Positions 7,230 through 12,099 of a stretch of DNA of 12,099 bases are shown in pieces (position 1 is the first letter of the stretch; each line of letters starts with the position of its first letter). Origin of the DNA: an uncultured Bacteroidales bacterium. Lineage in GTDB: Bacteria; Bacteroidota; Bacteroidia; Bacteroidales; P3. The DNA lies in NCBI GenBank assembly GCA_900319595.1, contig ONOZ01000030.1, forward strand, positions 1 to 12,099. The letters are read 5' to 3'. The notes below the pieces were generated by a model that did not search any database, was not told where the DNA came from, and saw only the letters and a program-made list of their open reading frames with translations. The position numbers and the translations under genes are program-made.

Positions 7230-7823
7230 ATGGAAATAAAAAGTGCAAAATTTATTGTGAGTTCAGCAAAACTCAGTCAATGTCCTCCAAACGAATTCCC
7301 CGAAATAGCATTTATTGGTAGGAGTAACGTTGGCAAATCATCATTGATAAATATGCTTACAGGGCATTCACGCTTAGCAAAGACATCTTCAACTCCTGGC
7401 AAGACACAACTAATCAATCATTTTCTAATCAATGATAATTGGTATATAGTCGATCTTCCCGGTTACGGATATGCACAAGTATCCAAGACACAAAGAGAGA
7501 AATTTTTAAAAATGATAAATGACTATTTACTCAAACGTGAAAGTCTGTATTGTGTTTTTGTGCTTGTTGATTCCAGATTAAAACCGCAAAAAATAGATGT
7601 GGAATTTATCAACTTTTTAGGAAAAAACGGTGTTCCTTTTGAGATAATCTACACAAAGATTGACAAACAAAGTGAGAAGAAAACTTTGGATAATGTAAAT
7701 CAAATGCGACAGGTTTTGAGCGAAACATGGGAAGAATTTCCGAATGTCTTACTTTCTTCGGCTGAAAACAAAAAAGGTAAAGATTTGATATTGAATGAGA
7801 TTGAAAAAATTATAAAACAATGA
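7230..7823 (+). CDS. engB: Ribosome biogenesis GTPase EngB (YsxC/YihA)
   Basis: This 197-residue protein is a full-length TrmE-Era-EngA-EngB-Septin-like GTPase of the EngB subfamily, needed for late assembly of the large ribosomal subunit in the cytoplasm. All G motifs can be read: G1 GRSNVGKSS (30-38), G2 around T55 in SSTPGKTQ, G3 DLPGYGYA (75-82), G4 TKID (142-145) and G5 SSA (176-178). DLPGYGYA and SSTPGKTQ are diagnostic of EngB rather than Era or EngA. The ATG lies 20 nt after a strong -7 box. The gene ends in an ATGA overlap with purH, so the two form an operon with likely translational coupling. Confidence 0.95.
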   Translation: MEIKSAKFIVSSAKLSQCPPNEFPEIAFIGRSNVGKSSLINMLTGHSRLAKTSSTPGKTQLINHFLINDNWYIVDLPGYGYAQVSKTQREKFLKMINDYLLKRESLYCVFVLVDSRLKPQKIDVEFINFLGKNGVPFEIIYTKIDKQSEKKTLDNVNQMRQVLSETWEEFPNVLLSSAENKKGKDLILNEIEKIIKQ

Positions 7824-9343
7824 AACAGATTAAAAGAGCATTGATATCTGTTTTCTCTAAAGAGGGAATAGATAAAATTGTAAAAAAATTAGATGAGTTA
7901 GGAGTAGAAATATATTCTACAGGAGGAACTTTTGATTTTATAAAAAATTTAAGAGTTGAGGCGAAAACGGTTGAAAGTTTGACTTCCTATCCTTCAATAC
8001 TTGGAGGTAGGGTAAAAACTCTACATCCTAAGGTATTTGGAGGAATACTTGGTCGAACAAATAAAGAAAGCGATATTGAGCAAATGGCTACTTATGAAAT
8101 TCCTGCCTTTGATGTGGTTATTGTGGATTTGTATCCGTTTGAAAAAACTGTACAAAGTGGAGCTGACCACGAGCAAGTAATAGAGAAAATAGATATTGGA
8201 GGAATTTCTTTGATACGTGCGGCTGCTAAAAATTATAATGATGTTATTATTGTGCCAAGTGTAGAGCAATATGAGGAGTTTTATGGTTTGCTATGCACGA
8301 AAAATGGTTATAGTGAGTTGAACGATAGGCTTATATTTGCTTCATACGCTTTTATGGTATCTTCTCATTATGATACAATGATATTTAAGTATTTTAATAA
8401 TAAGATTGAAGAACCTACTAACGTATTCAAGGAAAGTTACTCCTCTGCAAACGAATTGCGTTATGGCGAAAATCCTCATCAAAAGGGATATTTCTTTGGC
8501 AATTTCAACGAAATGTTTGAGCAACTACACGGAAAAGAGATTTCTTATAATAATATAGGTGATATAGACGCCGCAATCAATTTGATAGACGACTTTTCGG
8601 GTACGGCTTTTGCAATAATAAAACACAATAATGCATGTGGACTGGCAGTTAGAGATACTTTAAAGGAGGCTTATTTGAAAGCATTGGAATCAGACCCTAT
8701 AAGTGCGTTTGGAGGGGTGTTTGTATGTAATAGAAATGTGGATTTGGCAACGGCAGAGGAGATGAATAAGATTTTTATGGAAGTTTGTATTGCTCCGTCA
8801 TATGACAAAGAAGCATTGGAAGTCTTATTTTCTAAGAAGAATCGTATAATATTGAAACGTAAAGACACAAAGAAAAGTGATTATGTGTTCCGCAATGCTT
8901 TAAATGGTGTTTTGGTACAGCAAAGAGATATAAAAGTAGAGCAACCTAACGAAATAACGAGTATAACAAACAGACAATTTACAGAGGAAGAAATAAAAGA
9001 TTTACAGTTTGCTAATATAATTGTAAAACACACAAAATCCAATGCTATAGTTATTGCAAAAAATCAACAATTATTAGCATCGGGAACAGGACAGACATCA
9101 AGAGTAGATGCTCTTGTTCATGCAATAGAAAAAGCAAAGAGTTTTAATTTTGACTTACATGGTGCAGTTATGGCATCTGACGCATTCTTCCCGTTTAAAG
9201 ACTGCGTAACTATGGCACATCAAGAAGGAATAGATGCAATTATACAACCTGGTGGCTCAATTCGTGATGAAGAAAGTGTAGAATATGCAAAAGAAAACAA
9301 TATGGCAATGGCAATGACGGGCTTTCGTCATTTCAAACATTAA
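7820..9343 (+). CDS. purH: Bifunctional AICAR transformylase / IMP cyclohydrolase
   Basis: PurH catalyses the last two steps of de novo IMP synthesis: formylation of AICAR by 10-formyl-tetrahydrofolate, then ring closure. The 507-residue product contains the N-terminal MGS-like cyclohydrolase domain (STGGT at 33-37; LGGRVKTLHPKVFGG at 61-75, with R64, K66 and H69). The transformylase domain has the catalytic Lys-His pair K268-H269 in IKHNNACGLA. Near the C-terminus come SDAFFPFKDCV and GIDAIIQPGGSIRDEE, the folate and AICAR site signature. Length fits Bacteroidetes PurH enzymes and nothing is missing. The ATG overlaps the engB stop (ATGA). A strong hairpin starts 25 nt after the stop codon, marking the probable operon end. 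Confidence 0.97.
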   Translation: MKQIKRALISVFSKEGIDKIVKKLDELGVEIYSTGGTFDFIKNLRVEAKTVESLTSYPSILGGRVKTLHPKVFGGILGRTNKESDIEQMATYEIPAFDVVIVDLYPFEKTVQSGADHEQVIEKIDIGGISLIRAAAKNYNDVIIVPSVEQYEEFYGLLCTKNGYSELNDRLIFASYAFMVSSHYDTMIFKYFNNKIEEPTNVFKESYSSANELRYGENPHQKGYFFGNFNEMFEQLHGKEISYNNIGDIDAAINLIDDFSGTAFAIIKHNNACGLAVRDTLKEAYLKALESDPISAFGGVFVCNRNVDLATAEEMNKIFMEVCIAPSYDKEALEVLFSKKNRIILKRKDTKKSDYVFRNALNGVLVQQRDIKVEQPNEITSITNRQFTEEEIKDLQFANIIVKHTKSNAIVIAKNQQLLASGTGQTSRVDALVHAIEKAKSFNFDLHGAVMASDAFFPFKDCVTMAHQEGIDAIIQPGGSIRDEESVEYAKENNMAMAMTGFRHFKH

Positions 9344-9367
9344 GAAGTCATAATTTGTACAAATAGT

Positions 9368-9410
9368 AAATAGGATGAAGTTTTTCTTATGTGAATACTT
9401 TGTCCTATTT
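9368..9410 (+). terminator. Hairpin terminator downstream of purH
   Basis: AAATAGGATGAAGT (9368-9381) pairs with ACTTTGTCCTATTT (9397-9410) as a 14-bp stem with two G-U wobbles and a 15-nt loop. On the plus strand only a modest T-rich tail (TAGTTTTACTT) follows, so termination efficiency is uncertain. It may also slow transcription arriving from the tRNA side. Confidence 0.6.
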
Positions 9411-9460
9411 TAGTTTTACTTATGTGATTGACAAAATGTATTAGTTTAATAGTTAATAAG

Positions 9461-9497
9461 ATAAAATAAAAACTGCTAACCATACCTGACTAGCAAT
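9461..9497 (-). terminator. Rho-independent terminator of tRNA-Cys
   Basis: On the minus strand ATTGCTAGTCA (9497-9487) pairs with TGGTTAGCAGT (9482-9472) around the tetraloop GGTA. This gives an 11-bp stem with a few G-U pairs, directly followed by TTTTTATTTTAT (9471-9460). It lies 37 nt past the tRNA 3' end, in the correct direction to end the tRNA transcript. Confidence 0.7.
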
Positions 9498-9534
9498 TCT
9501 ATACTTTCAAACGAATCCTCCATTTGTCTTAGAG

Positions 9535-9605
9535 AGGTCTCTTCCAGATTCGAACTGGAGTAAACGGTTTTGCAGACCGGCACCTAGCCACTCGGTCAAG
9601 AGACC
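9535..9605 (-). tRNA. tRNA-Cys (anticodon GCA)
   Basis: The minus strand folds as a 71-nt cloverleaf. The acceptor stem GGTCTCT / AGAGACC has 7 perfect pairs, the D stem is ACC/GGT with loop GAGTGGCTA, and the anticodon loop CTGCAAA contains GCA. The variable loop is TTAC. The T arm is TCCAG / CTGGA with loop TTCGAAT. The discriminator base is U, as expected for tRNA-Cys, and no CCA is encoded. The outermost anticodon-stem pair is a C27-U43 mismatch where E. coli tRNA-Cys has G-U. The gene is antisense to its neighbours and has its own promoter and terminator. Confidence 0.95.
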
Positions 9606-9624
9606 ATATTTAATTTTCAGTTTG

Positions 9625-9656
9625 CAAAGTTATAAAGTTTTTTTATTATAGCCAAA
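9625..9656 (-). promoter_or_regulatory. Promoter of tRNA-Cys with both -33 and -7 elements
   Basis: On the minus strand TTTG (9656-9653) and TAACTTTG (9632-9625) are separated by 20 nt, the spacing expected for a Bacteroidetes housekeeping sigma factor promoter. The -7 box ends 19 nt before the tRNA 5' end. This is the only promoter in the window where both elements are plainly present. Confidence 0.75.
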
Positions 9657-9727
9657 CATTTCCTAATATTTTTTTCAAAAAACTGTAGAATTTGTTTATT
9701 TTTTATAGAATTGTCAATAATTTTTTG

Positions 9728-9735
9728 TACCTTTG
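9728..9735 (+). promoter_or_regulatory. -7 promoter element of the OmpA-family gene
   Basis: TACCTTTG followed by CACA matches TAnnTTTG and lies 20 nt before ATG 9756. It rules out the longer reading with a TTG start at 9711, because that codon would be upstream of the transcription start. A perfect -33 TTTG at the right spacing is not seen. Confidence 0.55.
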
Positions 9736-9755
9736 CACAACGAAACATCGCAACA

Positions 9756-11717
9756 ATGAACGGTTTCCAATTTATGAAAAAGATACTTATATTTATAACG
9801 TTGATACTATGCATAATTTCTATAACTTTTGCCCAAAAATCCAAAATAGATAAGGTTATAGTAAAGGCTTCGCAATTTATACAATCAAATAATGAAAGGA
9901 ATGCAATAGAAACATTAGAAAACGCGATAAAAGACTACCCTAATGAAGTAAGTCTGCACATTTTTCTAGCGGAAATCTATTTCAATAAAAAGGATTTTGA
10001 AAACAGCATATTGTATTATGATAAAGCGATAGCAATAGACAGAAATTACGACCTTAATGCCTATTATCGTTTGGGTATTATGCAAAAGCAAATTGGCAAA
10101 TACACTACTGCTAGGCGTAATTTTCAATATTATGTTGATAACCAAAAGAAACCTCGTTATGAAAGTCGGATAGAGGATAGCAAATATAACATTGCGTGTA
10201 TTGATTTCATAACGGAGCAATTGCAAAAGCAAAAAAAAATTGACCCAATAAGTCTAGGGGAAAATATTAACGATACTGATTATCAGTACTTGCCAACTTT
10301 GACACTTGATAACGAATTATATTTTACTCAACGCAAAAGCAATGCTGAGGATTTTTATTTTGCGACTCTCAATAGTGAATATTATAATAGTATTATGGCA
10401 GATGATAGTAGTGATAAGCAGTTAGATTTTAGTAAGATGTGGAATAGGAAGCAGAAATTACCACCCCCTTTGAATACTGCCGAAAATGAGGGTGCTATGA
10501 GCGTATCTCCCGACGGTAGATACATATATTTTGCCAAGTGTAACGCAAAAGACGGCTATGGTTCGTGTGATATTTACCGTAGTAAGCGAGTTGGTAATAC
10601 GTTTTCCAAGCCAGAGAATCTTGGTAATGCTGTTAATTCTAATGCCTGGGATTCTCAGCCGAGTATTGCTTCAGATGGTCGCACTCTTTTTTTTGCGTCT
10701 AATCGAGAGGGTGGATTTGGACAGAGCGATATTTGGTATTCTTATCTTAAAGACGATGGGACATGGACTAAGGCAAAGAATTGTGGTCATAAAATCAACA
10801 CAGCGGGAAATGAAATCACGCCCTATATTCATCATTCCAACACTACACTATATTTTTCTTCGGATTCTTTGATAGGTATGGGTGGGCAGGATATTTATTT
10901 CTCAAAAATAGTAGATGGTAAGTTTGAAGAAACTACTAATTTGGGGTATCCAATAAATACATTAGCAGATGAGACTTGTTTTATCGTTAGTGCGGGTGGT
11001 GATTTTGCGATATATTCTAAGCAGAACGCAGAAAATGACTTTGATTTGTATGCTTTTGATATGGATAGGACACTTCGTCCGACTAAGGTTGTATGTTTGC
11101 AAGGCAAAGTGAGTTATGATGATGAAAAGAAAGGAAATGAATCCGTTTTTGAGATAAGAAATTTACGTAATTCTCGTCTTGTGGCATCGACTTCTTCTGA
11201 TAAGGCGACTAATATGTACAAATTGGCACTTGTTGTTGGGGAACATTATGCTATGAATGTAAGTTGCAATGGTTATTTACTATATTCTGAAAATTTTTCT
11301 ATAGAAGATATAGATAACATCGCGAGTAAGCAGATTATAGAGAAGAATATACTTATGCAATCCGTGAAAGAAGGCAGTCGTGTAGTATTAAAAAATGTTT
11401 TTTTTGCGACTAATTCTTTTGAGTTGCAAAAAGAGAGCGATGTTGAGTTGAAAGCATTGCTTAAATTATTGAAAGAAAATCCTAAAATTACAATAGAGAT
11501 TAGCGGTTATACAGATAACGTTGGCAATGAGCAATATAATTTGGTTCTTTCTGAACGACGAGCGAATAGTGTAAAAAATTGGCTTATTGAAAATGGAATT
11601 GATGAAAGTAGATTGCGGGCAAAGGGTTATGGTATGGCAAATTCAATTGCGGACAATTCTACTGAATATGGAAGGAAACAAAATAGACGTACGGAATTTA
11701 GGATTACAGCATTTTGA
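9756..11717 (+). CDS. OmpA-family TPR / beta-propeller envelope protein, PorE-like architecture
   Basis: The 653-residue exported protein has four parts. A signal peptide (core at residues 10-25, cleavage near A26-Q27) is followed by TPR-like helices (about 30-155). A WD40/PD40 beta-propeller carries about five blades near 175-193, 247-274, 300-329, 354-383 and 406-435, with repeated SPDGRYIYFA and SDGRTLFFASNREGG motifs. A CRD-like beta-sandwich (about 445-530) leads into a C-terminal OmpA_C domain (about 545-653). In the latter, GYTDN (D587) and NLVLSERRANSV (N595, R602) hold the Asp and Arg that bind diaminopimelate of peptidoglycan. This order is that of P. gingivalis PG1058 (PorE), a type IX secretion component, but Bacteroidetes carry several paralogues, so T9SS membership is unproven. 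No lipobox Cys follows the signal peptide, implying a soluble periplasmic form. ATG 9756 is chosen because it lies 20 nt after a -7 box in an A-rich leader; ATG 9774 (MKKILIF) is an equally reasonable start. Confidence 0.85.
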   Translation: MNGFQFMKKILIFITLILCIISITFAQKSKIDKVIVKASQFIQSNNERNAIETLENAIKDYPNEVSLHIFLAEIYFNKKDFENSILYYDKAIAIDRNYDLNAYYRLGIMQKQIGKYTTARRNFQYYVDNQKKPRYESRIEDSKYNIACIDFITEQLQKQKKIDPISLGENINDTDYQYLPTLTLDNELYFTQRKSNAEDFYFATLNSEYYNSIMADDSSDKQLDFSKMWNRKQKLPPPLNTAENEGAMSVSPDGRYIYFAKCNAKDGYGSCDIYRSKRVGNTFSKPENLGNAVNSNAWDSQPSIASDGRTLFFASNREGGFGQSDIWYSYLKDDGTWTKAKNCGHKINTAGNEITPYIHHSNTTLYFSSDSLIGMGGQDIYFSKIVDGKFEETTNLGYPINTLADETCFIVSAGGDFAIYSKQNAENDFDLYAFDMDRTLRPTKVVCLQGKVSYDDEKKGNESVFEIRNLRNSRLVASTSSDKATNMYKLALVVGEHYAMNVSCNGYLLYSENFSIEDIDNIASKQIIEKNILMQSVKEGSRVVLKNVFFATNSFELQKESDVELKALLKLLKENPKITIEISGYTDNVGNEQYNLVLSERRANSVKNWLIENGIDESRLRAKGYGMANSIADNSTEYGRKQNRRTEFRITAF

Positions 11718-11986
11718 TAGTTAATTTACAAAGTATTGTTCGTTTTTACAAAAAGAATAATTTTTTTGAATTAACAAAGAAAATTAACAAAAAAATAAAA
11801 TATTATGGTAAAGATATAGTAATTCACTTGGCTGGTGAATTTACGCTTTGTTATGCGTTATTAAAAAGATTTAGAGAACAGAATATAACTTGCATTGCCT
11901 CTTGTACTGAAATATATGTAGAAGATAATGGCAATGGTGAAGACGTGGTAACGTTTGAATTTGTACAATTTAGAGAATATGAGTAA
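11714..11986 (+). CDS. Small protein of unknown function, no ATG start, possibly frameshifted
   Basis: I do not recognise this family. The frame contains no ATG. The only plausible start is TTG 11714, which overlaps the stop of the OmpA-family gene as TTGA. The first 34 or so codons translate to a Lys/Asn/Phe-rich stretch that resembles AT-rich leader DNA rather than protein. From residue 35 onward the sequence looks genuinely coding: strand IVIHLAGEF, helix TLCYALLKRFREQ, strand ITCIASCTEIYVE, a turn with DNGNGED, and a final strand VVTFEFVQFREYE. This would be a compact alpha/beta unit of about 55 residues. An ATG at 11805 in another frame reads MVKI and then hits TAG; removing one TA from the ATATA that follows would give MVKIVIHLAGEF in the present frame. 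The alternatives are a TTG-started coupled gene, a non-AUG start, or a decayed gene. A strong terminator follows. Confidence 0.4.
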   Translation: MIVNLQSIVRFYKKNNFFELTKKINKKIKYYGKDIVIHLAGEFTLCYALLKRFREQNITCIASCTEIYVEDNGNGEDVVTFEFVQFREYE

Positions 11987-12031
11987 CCTTTATTTTGCTC
12001 ACGTTGTGGTTGTAGGAATTGCCGATGAGAG

Positions 12032-12056
12032 AGGGCGAAATATAACCGCCCTTTTT
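12032..12056 (+). terminator. Rho-independent terminator
   Basis: AGGGCG (12032-12037) and CGCCCT (12047-12052) form a GC-rich stem around the 9-nt loop AAATATAAC, followed by TTTTTC. This is the most GC-rich palindrome in an AT-rich region and faces the end of the OmpA-family transcription unit. Beyond it, up to 12099, I see only AT-rich sequence. Confidence 0.8.
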
Positions 12057-12099
12057 CTTAATATTGAATAAAAATTAAATAGATTATAAATAATTCAAA

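Noticed and set aside
9711..9755. Longer N-terminus of the OmpA-family gene from TTG 9711
   Set aside because: The segment contains the -7 promoter box at 9728-9735 and its translation is not signal-peptide-like; ATG 9756 or 9774 gives a normal signal peptide.
9344..9755. Possible mobile-element attachment site at the tRNA-Cys gene
   Set aside because: No integrase gene and no repeat of the tRNA 3' end were seen in the flanking sequence; the gap is explained by two terminators, the tRNA and its promoter.
10531..10872. Plus-strand 113-codon ORF inside the OmpA-family gene
   Set aside because: It is an out-of-frame reading of the propeller repeats; the correct frame has clear PD40 motifs.

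Overview
The window reads as chromosomal DNA of a low-GC Bacteroidetes, probably a member of the Bacteroidales. Three things point there. Almost every transcription unit is preceded by the Bacteroidetes-type -7 element TAnnTTTG, and clear Shine-Dalgarno sequences are largely absent. The tRNA gene does not encode its CCA end. A large envelope protein has the TPR / beta-propeller / CRD-like / OmpA_C architecture typical of the phylum. No CRISPR array, transposase, integrase, phage gene or recognisable defence system is visible; this is mostly ordinary housekeeping and envelope territory.

Layout, left to right. (1) Positions 1-1503, minus strand: the 5' part of a PP-loop ATPase-like gene that I assign to the MurL family (epimerase acting on UDP-MurNAc-L-Ala-L-Glu). 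It runs off the left edge. (2) 1585-4223, plus strand: RNase R followed by a small hotdog-fold acyl-CoA thioesterase, divergent from the MurL-like gene. (3) 4265-6323, minus strand: a two-gene unit made of a secreted/membrane DUF4405-like protein and, 4 nt downstream, a DinF-type MATE exporter. (4) 6425-9343, plus strand: a ComF-family phosphoribosyltransferase, then the GTPase EngB (YsxC/YihA) overlapping purH by 4 nt. (5) 9461-9656, minus strand: a self-contained tRNA-Cys unit with its own promoter and terminator. (6) 9756-11986, plus strand: the PorE-like OmpA-family protein, followed by a 90-codon reading frame of unknown function that has no ATG and may be frameshifted. A rho-independent terminator lies at 12032-12056.

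Functional themes are peptidoglycan (MurL-like enzyme, OmpA_C domain), RNA turnover and ribosome assembly (RNase R, EngB, tRNA-Cys), purine synthesis (PurH), and membrane transport or redox (MATE, DUF4405-like protein). The points most worth following are the MurL-like gene, which implies a non-MurI route to D-glutamate; the uncharacterised 90-codon ORF with a start-codon problem; the Cys/DxDxDG-module membrane protein paired with a MATE exporter; and a recurring extended promoter motif, TAnnTTTGCA.
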